A stretch of 62,000 nt of DNA from Tubiluchus corallicola (taxonomy: Eukaryota > Priapulida > Priapulimorpha > Priapulimorphida > Tubiluchidae), in NCBI GenBank assembly GCA_030141605.1, contig JAQGDQ010000228.1, forward strand, positions 1 through 62,000, written 5' to 3'. The position numbers and the translations under genes are program-made. Below are positions 1 through 28,200 of the stretch, piece after piece; position 1 is the stretch's first letter; every line of letters starts with the position of its first letter. The notes beneath the pieces were generated by a model. It searched no databases. It saw only the letters and a list, made by a program, of their open reading frames with translations, and had not been told where the DNA came from.

Positions 1-685
1 GAAAAGTCTTTTTGGCATTTTAGCATGGGCTAAAAAACTAATGCAACAGCATCTGCTAATTAACATTCAAACAGGTGAAGATAAAACCAAAACAGGAGGT
101 AAAACACAGGTAACACATTGTGGCACAAGAACATATCTCAGACCTGCATCACATTTAATTTATTGGAACTAACATCAATTAGCACAAAATAAGTTTACAA
201 TATCGGCTAACCAAGCATTCCTAACAAATCACTAAAAAGCATTCACGTTGCAGCCATACACTAACTCTAAACTACAACGATTCACGGCGAGAACTATAAC
301 TGTTCTAAGGTAAACATAATTTTGAAATTTACTCATTATTTCCTAATGTAATGAATGTTTCTTGAATGTCAATACAACTATGTGAGAATTAATGCCCTGC
401 CACATCTAAAGTGCTCATAACAAGGAAGGTCTCAAAATGTCATAATCAATAAAAGACATAATAAAAAACTTTTAAATAAAAAATATCATTCAGTCCACAA
501 GAGATTGCAAGAATTTTTTACATTACGTAGGAAAGGGTATTGGCCATACACATGTACTCTGGAAAACAAAATTTCTGGAGTAAAACTATTGAGAATTTTT
601 GGAAATTTTTACAATTACAATTATATTAATTTCAGCGCACAAACAATTTAACGTGGAAATGAAAATATACTTAACCAAGTAATAC

Positions 686-17835
<17,150 letters not shown>

Positions 17836-19889
17836 TCTGAGACGGTCTTTCACCACTCCTCTGTCTTGACTTCCTTTACCACACTTAGCGTCCAAGCACT
17901 TGGCCCTGAAAGTTTTCTTTTCGCTCTCCTATTGAGTAGTAGGTTTGAAGAAGAATTAAAATCTGAAAATATTAAAATTGACAATAGGTGAAGATTTTAT
18001 TAATGATTAAATAGCTGAAAAGAAACGACTTATTTTGTTCATTCATTTGCGTGCTTTTTCTACGCTCACTTGTACAGTGGTTTCAGTGCATGGCCACTCA
18101 AGTGTTGAATTGTCTACTCACTTATCCACCGTTTTGTTCGTTCATTATACACTACACGTACAAAACACCCAATACGACGCAAATTCCCCAAAGCAATGAT
18201 TAAAAAAATTTCATAAAGTTGTTGAAATTGTAATACCTAAATAGATTAGCATATAGGCCTAAATATAACTGCTCCCATTATATAACTGCTCACAATATAA
18301 CCGCATAATAATTCTCTATGCATTTCTACAAGAAACAAAATAAAAGATTATCTTATTAATCCCCTTATTAAGTGTTCGTCAGACCTTCGTTGATTCCTTA
18401 GACTATATAATATTCACTGTATTATCAGCATTAAATTACGCTGTGAAAGCTATCGTCCTTATTTAACTATGTACATGACTCACCCACTTCACATTCCAAC
18501 AGGTTCAGGCTACTTTATAACAATTTTATTGCAACATGAACTCACCTATCAGGTAATGAAATGAAGTTCAAAATACAGTAAAGAAGTTTGTGGTATATCA
18601 CAAATAAAACATTTTGTTACTGTTCCATACTGGACAGAAAAATCTTCACTTTCTTGCTGCGCTCTTAATGAATGAATGACGTAAGGATAAGAAAAACATG
18701 GCCGTCGCCCATGAGATCAATACCTGCGTCCGCAAATGACAGCAATGTTAAAATGTTTAGGAGCGGGGGTGAAATATTCACAGGCCTACTACAACTAAGT
18801 AAAATGTCCGACTTCTATGTGAACTAATGCAGAACTAATTTAGCAGAATATGCAATAAACCATCTTAGCTTTTTGAAAAAAAAATCAATAATTTGCATAA
18901 AAGGATTGCGGTAGTTAATTAGACCCTGTGATTGAAGCCACCCTCATGCATTGTAAATGTAAGGAAGCCCACGCATGACGCCGAGTGTGCAGTCAATACT
19001 GAAGCTGGTATGTGAACGGTGTCCAGAACACTATTGATTTAGCTAATCATGTGATCCATGGCTTCTACACATTTTCCCATTTTTCTGGGATGCAGGAATT
19101 CTTAAAGCATGATCACCTGGATAAAAATTAGACTTGGCCAAGAATGAATAAATATAGGATGAGAATGTTCACTTTGTAAAATTTGGTGTTTATTCATAAA
19201 ATATTCACACTAATTTCAGGACATTTCGACTCAATTACGTTGTTTTGTTAGTTGCGGTGTATCTGAAAATTAAACTGATGACAAATTTTGCAGAACTATA
19301 ACTCATTCTGTATATAAACCTTGTATTTTAGATGTTACATAGTTGAGGAGCATTGCTTGTAGAAACTCATTGTGTACTGACATATTAACTTTAATTTCAG
19401 TTTTTTACATAGCTGAGGAAGACTCATGTTCAAATTGAAAATTCAGACGTTCTAAATTTAGTGTGCGCGAGTGATGACTTTCCCCATTAAAAGTAATTAA
19501 AATTTATTTTTGGGTTACTTGCATGTGAAGTAACTTTATAAAGCCGTCTATTTTGTCGTGATGTTGTCCTTATTCTCGAAGATCGTGTAGTAAGTTTTTA
19601 GCGAGTTTTTTATATTATGACGCGACAATAGATTTACAACATATTGAAATTTTTTTGCAATAAAACGATTTTCACTTCAGCGTTGAACGCGGGCGTTCTA
19701 AATGAAATATCATGAAGAATCGGATTGTCTGACAACAGTAAAATGTTCTAAATGACATGTCCACGTTATAGGGCTGAATAAACCCAATGAGCGACTACTA
19801 AACGTTTTGCACTCCGGGCTAGTTTGTAATGAAACAAATAAGCTGAGGCTTTTTTCAAAGCGCCAGTATCAAAATTTGAACTAAACATG

Positions 19890-20232
19890 CAGGGCCGAAT
19901 TATTGTATATGCTAGTACAGGCTGCAGCCTAGAGCCCCTCAAGCTTGTGGGGCCTCAGGCTTTGTTAACATTTGGTAAAAATCTGTGGTTGTGTTGAAAT
20001 ATGTACTAATTTGGTTTCCAATAAATAGTAAAATAGTGGTATTTCGTAAAGTAAGTTTTTATTGACAAACAAAACACAGCTATTCTAGTTTACTTAAAGA
20101 ATTTATAATGAATTTGCTTCAAGCCATGTAAATGTCGCTAAAATATAGATTAAAAGTATTCAAGACGGATGGGATGTGGGAGAGTTGGAGTAGGGCCCCG
20201 TCTGAGAGGCCTCCATAATTTCATTAGCCTAG
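19890..20232. mobile_element. Decayed hAT-like non-autonomous element
   Basis: The left end CAGGGCCGAATTATTG followed by GGCTGCAGCCTAGAGCCCCT parallels the left end of the hAT relic at 11314. The right part GTCTGAGAGGCC... near 20200 parallels GTCTGAGAGCC near the right end of that copy. The right terminus is too eroded to place and no target duplication is visible. Confidence 0.35.
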
Positions 20233-20574
20233 GGGTTCCAAAAGATCATAATAATCATAACTATACGTCACTGCATCAAATATACTAATTAAGATTTTGT
20301 CATAGTATAACTCCTAAGTCTTGCAAGTCAGGGTCACCAAACTCGCAGGGTTAATAGCCCTGGGCGGGGGACGTACAACAATATAGCAACCGCTAACCAT
20401 TGGTCAAGGGGGAAGGGCAAAGTTACTATGTACACAAGTGACCGGAGTTGCCGTGCTAAATGTCACCGAGCTCATTCATTTTTCTTTATGATCTATCTGC
20501 TCCCATGGTTTTTGAGTTAGGGCCACAGTATTTGGTATGTGGCTAGGTGGTGTCGTGGCCTTGCACTTCGCAAA

Positions 20575-20895
20575 ATATAGGACGCTCGCGTGTAACAAAA
20601 TTTTCCGCTAGGTGGCAAAAATCGAAAAATGGGGGTCGGGAACAGAAATGCATCGCGTGTTTACGAATAGTACCGTGTAGCATATCAAATAAAAAGCCTT
20701 GATGAGGCCAATCGAACGGTATAGGTTACAATGTGAATCGTTAACCTGTGACCCAGTTAGGGTGCAAAATAGGGGTCGCGGAGAGAAATGCCTTCCAAGG
20801 TCTATCAAAAGTAGGTTGTTGCGTATCAAATGAAAGGTCTCAACGAGACAAACTGAATGATACAAGTTACGCGGAAATTGTTGACCTTTGACCCG
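20575..20895. repeat. Two-copy diverged tandem repeat (~135-150 bp unit)
   Basis: Two successive units share GGCAAAAAT/GTGCAAAAT, GGGGTCG, AGAAATGC, a ..TATCAAAT.AAA..CT..A.GA block and a terminal GTTAACCTGTGACCC or GTTGACCTTTGACCC. They look like an old tandem duplication of a single-copy or SINE-like unit; minus-strand open frames across it are a by-product. Confidence 0.5.
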
Positions 20896-21251
20896 TGGGT
20901 GATGGGCTGAACAGTTAAATGCTGAGGTTTTACTGTGAAATGCACTTTCCGTGTATTCAAGCAATTCAATAAAAGAAAATAAGCATTTTCAAAAAAGCGC
21001 TCATCTCTTCATTTTTAAGGCTGAAATTTACAGCTATTGTTTGCAAAAATCTTCAGTTTCTGACTATGTCAGAAACATTGTCAACTAGTTTGTTATTATT
21101 ACTTATTGCGTGTTAAATATTATTATTAAAATAATTTAATGAACTTATTAAATGTTTATATCAATAATTTTTTACTGGCCTTCACACAGAGCAGCTGATC
21201 GGAAATGGGACACACTCTAGCTTTCTAGACCTTATTAAAGAAAATCAAACT

Positions 21252-21269
21252 AAACAGGATATCCTGTTT
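21252..21269. promoter_or_regulatory. 18-bp perfect palindrome directly upstream of a TATA box
   Basis: AAACAGGATATCCTGTTT is self-complementary over all 18 bases and ends two bases before the TATA-like element. It contains two inverted GGAT cores, so a dimeric factor site is possible. The function is inferred from position only. Confidence 0.4.
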
Positions 21270-21270
21270 G

Positions 21271-21278
21271 TATAAAAA
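21271..21278 (+). promoter_or_regulatory. TATA-like box of the cysteine protease gene
   Basis: TATAAAAA lies about 80 bp before the start codon. An initiator-like CTCACAG follows about 30 bp downstream (~21300), giving a 5' UTR of about 50 nt. Confidence 0.45.
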
Positions 21279-21351
21279 ATTAAAGATCACGTCAGTAGGC
21301 TCACAGTTTGTTTCATCAGAATTTTAGTTGCTGTTTTTATTTGCTTTAAAC

Positions 21352-21742
21352 ATGGCTCGTTTTACAGTGTTAATTTTGTTAGCTGTGCTTATTCTAAGAG
21401 GTCACTTTGTTGCAACAAAAGAAAAAAAGAAATTAGGCGTAGCAAAACCCAGAAAAAGTGTTGAGAAAAGCGAAATGAGACTTAGCGCTAACGTAGATGA
21501 TAATAGACCTGTACGAAGCGAAATGAGACTTAGCGCTAATGTAAATAACAATAGGGCTGTACTGATTGACGAACCGCGTGTACAAGGGCAGAACGACGCT
21601 GGAACTAGGGCTAACCAGAGGTCTAGAACAATAAAGGTGAAAAATATCAGACGATTTAAGAACGTAAAAAGGCAGAAGCGGCATCGAAGGTATCCTGTCG
21701 TGCACGATATTCCAGATTTCAATGATTACAAAATAAAATTTC
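21352..21742 (+). CDS. Cysteine protease exon 1 (signal peptide, basic extension)
   Basis: Residues 1-130. The leader is followed by a basic region holding a 48-bp tandem duplication (21469-21516 and 21517-21564; SEMRLSANV twice) and dibasic sites (QKRHRRYP). It ends [11 protein letters not shown], the beginning of I29, with one base carried into donor GTAAGT. Confidence 0.88.
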
Positions 21743-24700
21743 GTAAGTACATTTTAAATTCATGTGCATTTTTACTCGCGTCATTATGATGCTTTATGTA
21801 ATTTTTCTGATACTTAAACAAAAAAGAGAAACCGACATGACGATCACTGGTCTTTTGCAATCCTATAATTGGTTGGCCCTTCTGTACCGTTTTTCATGCT
21901 ACTTTTCCCTATCATCACTTATGTTACAAAATTACTATAGTACAAATACTGTAATTGTATTATTACTTGTAAGGTGTTATTTGCTATTTATTTTCTGTTA
22001 TATGCTATTCATGTTTTCGTTTTGCTGCTTGCGTGAGTTTTAACGCAAGAAAAAAATGAAAATGTCTGCTATGTCTAACAAACTGAGTGTAAAACCTTAA
22101 TTATTATAATTATTTTCGTTTACTACAGATCATCTCGTCAGTATAATGTACTTCCTGTGCAATATTCCAGCTCTAGCATTTTAGCTAGATCTAGAAGTGC
22201 TAAATTTTCTTCAAATATTTTTATTTTACAAGTAGTTAAATGAAGATGCGCAACATTTCTTACGATTTTAACATTGTAATCATAGAAGAGATATGAATAA
22301 GGGGAGGCTGCGTAGAACATGGCAGGGCAGTCTATCTCGCGCAACAGTGCTTCCTTGGACAAATTAGCATAGAACAAGGCATAACAGGCTAGTTTGCAAT
22401 AGACAAAACAAAGAGAAGAGTGAAATATCATAATAGGAAAGGTGGAGAAGACATATGAAACAAGCAGAAAATTGGGAAAAAATAAATGGGAATAAAAAGA
22501 GTCAGTAAACAATATGTAAAACAACGTCAAGCAAATGATTGAAAACGAAGAGCAACGGTAAATTTGGGAGTGTGAGGTTACTTTGCTAAATGATAGCAAA
22601 GGTGATGCACGTAAAAACAAAAAGGGAAAGAACACGGAAAGGAAAAATGACTAAGAAAAAAGAGTTTGGGTAAAACGCAAGAATACAACATTAGGCACTT
22701 GTTCGATTGCGTGACAGTCGTATAATCCTGTGGAACTCAGTGAAAGTTTAATTTCGTGAAATTTAACTAAAAGTGAAAGTTAAAAACAGAAAACGTCGAT
22801 CATCCAGGTGCGCGACATTCATACAATTAATGATTTTACAGGTAGAAAATATCGAGATAGTGAAGACACTATACGGCGTCATAAGAAATATCAGAAAAAT
22901 GCTGACAGAGTTAAAAAACACAATGAAAAGTTTAAGATGGGTAGTTCCCATTTTACAATGAAGATCAACGAGTTCGCCGACATGGTAAATTTTGTAAACA
23001 AATTTTCATTTTACACCAAAAGTGTGGAGATTTTAAAAGATAATTACATGTGTTTAAATATTCTTAGCCAAGTGTTGTTCACGTATTAGCCTTTCGCAAT
23101 AGAAGTAACAACTTTTTTTATTATTATAATTCTTTATATATAAGTAGCAACTGTAGATGCACAGAGGTGTGCTGACAATGATTAAGGATCTATTAGGTAT
23201 TCACATTTTTCATTTAGGAAGTTGATGAAATAATCGAGACGATGACAGGGTTTGGTGTAGTAACTATTGAAGTACAAGAGCAGTTAGAATTGTCCAAGTC
23301 ACAAAATGAACGCTCAGACTGTGTTTTAAACTCGAGCAATGAAACTGCATCACAACCAACAGCTACTTCTAACAATACCGACGGTAACTATTCTGATGCA
23401 GGAATTCCTCAAAACAGAACGGCCATGCCGTCATATTGTTCTCTAGTGACCACCAGAGGAAGCAACACGGACGACGAGTCAACTACAGTAGAATCAACTT
23501 TTGGTGCTGTTGGTAATGGTGATGGTGTTGTTAATAATGACAGTAATAACAGTAATGCACTCCTTCGCGAAAAGAGAAAGGCGAAGAAAACGAAACCAGG
23601 AAAAACGAAACCAGGAAAAACGAAAAAGAAGAAAGGAAAAGGCAAGCCTGCAACGATTGGAACTATACCGACTACTAAAATGTCTACTTCGCAAGCGTCT
23701 ACAGCTGTAAGAACAGAAGAAAAAGTTTCGGATTTCAAAGTCACATCATCTTTCCAAACCGCTGATAACGATCTAATCAGGAATGTCGAGATGACAGATG
23801 ATCACAATAACACTGTATATAATGACTCAGGCTGGGACTGGCGCGACACTGGTTGCTTACATCCAGTTAGAAACCAGGGTCAGTGCAATTCCTGTTGGGC
23901 ATTTTCAGCTGTAAGTCAGTTTTTTATCATTTATATTTTAAAAGTTTGAGGTTATTCTGCTATACTGCCAACTGGCACCATGCATTTTAAAACCTTATTC
24001 GGAATTTGATATTGTTAGAATATGTATAGTTTAGAAATTGCAGGTAAATTCCAACTGCCCACGTATTAATGATTTATGATTTACCAATTCAAACAGCTTC
24101 AAGTTATGCTGGCTACCACCTTCACATTGTGAAATAATAAAAAGATCTCTGGTAACTTGGTGGGGCGGCTTCTGGTTTTTTCACTATTTTGTCGAACTTC
24201 AAGGTCAGGATTGGAAGCACTTAGATGTCAGTTTGATAGCGAAGACCAAAGACTTATCTATTAGAAATCGCCGAGCATACAAAGCAAATGAGAAATGAAC
24301 TTGATTCTCTGACAATTTGATTCTTCGAAAATGTGATGTATAATCACTAATGAATATGTAAACTTTCACTAATTTTACCGCATCACCATTATCTAACACC
24401 AATTTGTTGGTAGTTTGTTTTTAGCTTATGAGTAGTTAATTTTTTAAAAAGATTTGATACTTTAAAGTGACAACAAGCAGGTTGGTTTACTTTTTAGGTC
24501 GCTGCTTTGGAATGTCAGTGGTTTTTAGAAACAGGTGAACTGATTGATGGCAGTGAGCAGCAGCTAGTTACCTGTATCTCTGGAGAGGCTGGATGTTCTG
24601 CATTAGGATTTATGCATGTTGCATATGACTATATGAAGAAGAATGGTTTAGCATCTGAAACTACATATCCTTATATGCAAGATGTAAGCCATAATTTAGT

Positions 24701-26818
24701 TAAGGGTGGGACAAACTTCAATTTATTAAATTTCTTATTTCTTAACCGAGTTTGATTCTACACTAAGCCTGGGGACTGTTTCACAAAGCTGTCACTAAGC
24801 TAATGACGTCGTTTTTACATTCATTTAACTATTAATAACGGCGTAGTTAAGTTAGTAAAGGCTTTGTAAAACTGGGCCCAGGATTCGAACCAGGGGTCTT
24901 TGAATTACTATTGTACTATTCCAAATCAGTCAAAAACGTTTTTTTGTGTGTCTGTGTTTCACTGCCTATTGGTAGTTGTTATTTCGGTGACTTATTTATC
25001 GCTCTCCAAATATTATCTCGTGTTATGTCAAGGTAATTGTTGACTGCATTACAAAAATGAAAAAGAAAAAACAAGCAAATGCGGACATCAGAGTGAAAAA
25101 ATGGAAACTAGTGCGCAGAGGAGATGAAGAAGAGTTGCGGGAAGCTGTTGAGACTTATGGTCCGGTGACTGTTGCTATAGCAATGAGCCCAGAAATGGCT
25201 TATTATAGCGAAGGTAAAATTCCATCTTTATATATTTTTTCAGCTGATGTTCAGAAGTAGCGGAAATTTGTTTAAAGCAATTATTTTCACCCTCGCCAAA
25301 TTAAGTTTTAGTTTGGTGAAACTGATGGGAATAAACGCCATTTTTAATTTTATTGCCGCAGTAATTTTAAATTATTTATGCCAACATTAATGTACTCTAA
25401 TAAAAGAAGCATTATAATCAACCGTATTTTAATTCGATTTGGCGTTTCAAACTGACAGATTCCATGACAACGCATAGTCGTGTAATACTCTCTAATGATC
25501 ACTAATACGTAAACATTCCACATACTGCGAATATACTGTTGCCACGATTGACTCGCACTAATTATATCCATGGGACTTTGCTAGCATCTTTGAAATCGAC
25601 GTTTCAGTTGACAGAGTCACTGGGTATCCATGATAATCTAAGCTTCACCGTTTCTGTTTCTAATAAATGCTATAGGATACACGTCACATGCTCTCGACAT
25701 TTTACATTCTGTTAATGCACAATTACTATAAGAATAGTTTTATTCTTTTATCTATCCCGTTTATATTCAAAGGAGTATTCGATGCTTGCGAACAGCATGC
25801 TGTTATGCAACATGCAGTAGTTGTGATTGGCTACGGAGTAGACGAGGCAACTGGGCTTCCTTATTGGACAATTCGAAACAGGTATAAACTAATTATAAGT
25901 ATAGAGTTATATGTAAGTCATACATTGGTCGGTTGGCAGGTGGGGTGGTATGCTCATCTTTTTATTTTCAATATCAGTAAGTCGGTCGATTGTCTAGTCA
26001 GTTAGCCAATAAGTAGGTTGGTCCGTCTGTTACCCAGTCAGCCATCCAACCAGCCAATCAGTCACTCAGCTAGTTGGTGAGTCAACCAGACAGATGCTAA
26101 CTAGCCAGTCAGTCTTTAAAATGAGACACTTGATGGGACAGCATAGTAGCCTAGAAATAGTTTCCATGTTTGTCAGCAATTAATTCATTCACCAGGCCTT
26201 GGCACTGCTTAACTTTCGTCGCTAAGAACACATCCTGTGACAACTTTGTTATTCTGCCCGCTCGATAATATGCAATGAAAATTTTGACAAAAATAAGTAT
26301 TATAAACGAAGTTTATAAACCAAACCAGTCAACCAACCAGCCAATCAACCAAAACCAAAGCCAACAAACCAGCTAGCTAACCAACCAATCAACCAACTTA
26401 CCAACCGACCAACCAAGCAGCCAAGTAACTTATCTACCTACTACCACTCAACAATTCCTACAGACAGCTTCCCTTTCTCATTCACCTTATTCACTGGCTT
26501 GCTGTTTTATTTGCCTTGTTCTTACTTGACATTTAATCAGCTAATTACTACCCAGTGACCAACCAAACCAACTAACAAGCAAACAACAACGAAGAAAAAC
26601 AGCCAAACTACTGTTCCGTCAGTGAGTCAGTGAGTGAGGAAGCAAATAGCAGTCTAATTATTTTGTGCTGTCATAAAAATCATAAACACTAATGACTTAT
26701 TTTTGCTTTTGCTTTTTTTAGCTGGGGAACCGGATGGGGTGATGACGGGCATATACGAATTTTACGAGGGAAAAACATGTGTGCCATCGGTGAATACGCT
26801 GTCTATCCTGTAGTTTGA
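21352..26818 (+). CDS. Papain-family (C1A, cathepsin-like) cysteine protease with long insertions, complete gene
   Basis: Seven exons (21352-21742, 22842-22984, 23218-23910, 24498-24683, 25033-25213, 25773-25881, 26722-26818) join to exactly 1800 nt, 599 residues plus stop. Order: signal peptide (1 to ~21, [21 protein letters not shown]); lysine/arginine-rich extension (~22-115) with a duplicated SEMRLSANV unit; I29 inhibitor propeptide (~122-178) with an ERFNIN-like series; linker (~179-382) with about nine N-glycosylation sequons and a [18 protein letters not shown] block; catalytic domain (~383-599). The triad is visible: oxyanion Gln398, Cys404 in [10 protein letters not shown], His545, Asn567 in RNSWGTGWG. 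Typical cathepsin L is ~330 residues. The start ATG has A at -3 and G at +4. Expected to be secreted or lysosomal and self-activated by propeptide removal (family knowledge). Substrate unknown. Confidence 0.9.
22842..22984 (+). CDS. Cysteine protease exon 2 (I29 propeptide core)
   Basis: Residues 131-178, [20 protein letters not shown] then [10 protein letters not shown] and KINEFADM. The pattern D-x3-R-x3-Y-x2-N-x3-V-x3-N fits the ERFNIN motif with conservative replacements. Phase 1 in, phase 0 out. Confidence 0.88.
23218..23910 (+). CDS. Cysteine protease exon 3 (long linker and catalytic Cys)
   Basis: Residues 179-409. It begins EVDEIIETM, the normal end of a propeptide, then runs about 200 residues of Asn/Ser/Thr-rich and Lys-rich low-complexity sequence before [20 protein letters not shown] and the catalytic Cys404. 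The frame is open for the full 693 nt with a clean acceptor and donor GTAAGT, so the linker is coding rather than a retained intron. Confidence 0.9.
24498..24683 (+). CDS. Cysteine protease exon 4
   Basis: Residues 410-471, [20 protein letters not shown] with SEQQLVTC and [20 protein letters not shown]. The usual GCNGG after SEQQLVDC is replaced by GCSALG. The exon ends in phase 0 at Asp before donor GTAAGC. Confidence 0.9.
24769..24882. mobile_element. Small fold-back MITE in protease intron 4
   Basis: A 114-bp element whose arms pair imperfectly over ~32 bp: left CCTGGGGACTGTTTCACAAA GC..., right complement CCTGGGCCCAGTTTTACAAA GC.... Both arms continue to TAAGCTAATG/TAACTTAACT. CTGGGCCCAGTTT.ACAAAGC ends are widespread in MITE families of marine invertebrates. 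Confidence 0.65.
25033..25213 (+). CDS. Cysteine protease exon 5
   Basis: Residues 472-531, starting [16 protein letters not shown] and containing [20 protein letters not shown] then YYSEG. The second half is the standard cathepsin block (GPVSVAID). The first codons depend on acceptor TGTCAAG, weaker than the others, but phase and the expected cysteine after YPY support it. Confidence 0.85.
25773..25881 (+). CDS. Cysteine protease exon 6 (catalytic His and Asn)
   Basis: Residues 532-567, with [20 protein letters not shown] and TIRN. His545 and Asn567 are at the positions of papain His159 and Asn175. The exon leaves with two bases of the serine codon that the next exon completes. Confidence 0.92.
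25960..26640. repeat. Degenerate 4-bp-based satellite-like tracts in the last protease intron
   Basis: Stretches such as CCAACCAGCCAATCAACCAA and CAGTCAGCCATCCAACCAGC recur at ~25960-26120, ~26315-26430 and ~26555-26630. They look like a (CCAA/GTCA)n tract broken by mutation. Confidence 0.55.
26722..26818 (+). CDS. Cysteine protease exon 7 (C-terminus)
   Basis: Residues 568-599, [20 protein letters not shown] then [12 protein letters not shown] and TGA at 26816-26818. NSWG..WG...G...I.R....C.I...A.YP is the standard papain-family ending. Confidence 0.93.
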
Positions 26819-26875
26819 AACCCACTGCATGCAACTGCACTCTGGTGGCCTTTTATCTTTCTTTGAAGATCGTGC

Positions 26876-26881
26876 AATAAA
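26876..26881 (+). terminator. Polyadenylation signal of the protease gene
   Basis: AATAAA 58 bases after the stop codon in an AT-rich 3' flank. Confidence 0.6.
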
Positions 26882-26949
26882 ATTAATTTAGATTAATAAA
26901 TTTATATATTTATAATTGATTGATCAGTTTATATAATAGCAGTTAATGT

Positions 26950-27645
26950 GTTTGATTAAATTGGCTGAAGTATATCGCTGGAAATGAATTTTAATAGACT
27001 AATAAAAGTTCTTTAAGAGGGAGTCAGTGTTCATGTCCTAAATTTCACAATAAACTGTTATGGTCATATTTACCACTACTATTGCTGTCGAAGTATAGGG
27101 GTTAAGCATAACAGCTTATGGACCGCTCCACTCTTCCTTGTTTACTTTATTAAAAATAATGAAAATAAAGAAAATAAGTGGCCACACTGCGATCATGAAG
27201 TGTGTGACAAGACTTCCAATTGCCACTGTGGCAAAGTGGGGGGGGGGGGTCTATTTATTTTTCTGTTTTGCATTTCCAGTGTTTATCGAGACGAATCTTG
27301 AACTGTGCAGTTCAATTTAAGATTTGACAAGAACAATTTTACGCAAAATCCTACAATTCTGTTTATGAAGACTTAATTATTGTAAACGATGACGTTCAAG
27401 AACATGCTAGTTCTTTATATTTTAGACTATATGTTATAGTGATCTGAAAATGAGACCTAGCGTGTTCTTTAATCGTCATCGTTTTCATAAAAAGTCTTCA
27501 TAAATAGTATTGTAGGATTTTGCGCAAAATTGATTTTGTCAAATCTTAGATTGGGCCATAACAGTTTATTGTGAAATTTGAGACATAAACGCTGACTCTC
27601 GTAAAGGTCTTTTTCGTATTTCAGACGGTTTTTAATCAATGTTTT
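26950..27645. repeat. Large interrupted inverted repeat (fold-back element)
   Basis: The right arm ~27455-27645 is the reverse complement of the left arm ~26950-27063 plus ~27312-27420. Example: AATTTCACAATAAACTGTTA at 27041-27060 and its complement near 27552-27574; CGCAAAATCCTACAAT is shared further in. The central loop is ~37 bp. A ~248-bp segment (27064-27311, including a run of ~11 G) interrupts only the left arm. Confidence 0.7.
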
Positions 27646-28019
27646 GTACATATTCGAATAAAATGGAAATATAGACCTACTCGCATAAAATGTGCTGTTT
27701 TAAGCAGTAAAACTACATTTACTTAAAACAGGAACATTTTTGCTAGACCAGCTAGCATCACTAACGTTAAGACCTAAAACCAAATACTGATTGAACAAAA
27801 TTTCTACCTGTATAGAATTCCTGCTGTAATGATGTGAAACTGTTTTGTTTATAGTATTTAGCAAATACAGTTAACGTAAAAGTGCTATAGTTTATCTATA
27901 GTGATTGACAGATCTGAGATCTTACTTTACAAATTAACACAATTTATTCTACAGTGAAAAACAGTCTCATGTTTTGCAAAATGCGGCTTGTTTTAATATT
28001 TTAGGTTAACACCGTTAAA

Positions 28020-28200
28020 GGTACCTACCTACCTATCTATCTATCCATCCATCCATTCATCCATCCATCCATCCATCCATCCTTCCATCCATCCTTCCAT
28101 CCATCCATCCATCCATCCATCCATCCATCCATCCATCCATCCATCCATCCATCCATCCATCCATCCATCCATCCATCCGTTCATCTATCTATCTAACTAT
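28020..28200. repeat. (ATCC)n tetranucleotide microsatellite
   Basis: CTACCTAT/CCATCCAT tract, nearly pure CCAT from about 28043 to 28178 with a few CTTC interruptions and CTAT variants at both ends. Confidence 0.95.

Larger units (their letters stand above)
17836..21351. other. Divergent intergenic spacer between unc-104 and the protease gene
   Basis: The two genes are transcribed away from each other, so both promoters lie here. I see no coding exon. The spacer contains the unc-104 5' UTR next to 17836, a decayed hAT-like element (19890-20232), a two-unit tandem duplication (20575-20895) and the protease core promoter at the right end. The rest (about 17950-19880 and 20900-21250) holds nothing I recognise. 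Confidence 0.6.

Noticed and set aside
17836-17895. Upstream in-frame extension of the kinesin to codon 17895
   Set aside because: The putative start there is TTG, not ATG. The ATG at 17835 gives the family's normal N-terminus [12 protein letters not shown].
20608-20964. 118-codon minus-strand frame
   Set aside because: It spans the two-unit tandem duplication; the protein repeats because the DNA does, and it has no recognisable domain.
22138-22635. 165-codon minus-strand frame inside protease intron 1
   Set aside because: It is hydrophobic, Phe/Ser/Tyr/Leu-rich sequence opposite a purine-rich plus strand, with no family resemblance; few stops are expected by composition.
24880-24910. tRNA-like T-arm (GGATTCGAACC) beside the MITE
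   Set aside because: No acceptor, D or anticodon arms can be matched; the hit is a short coincidence.
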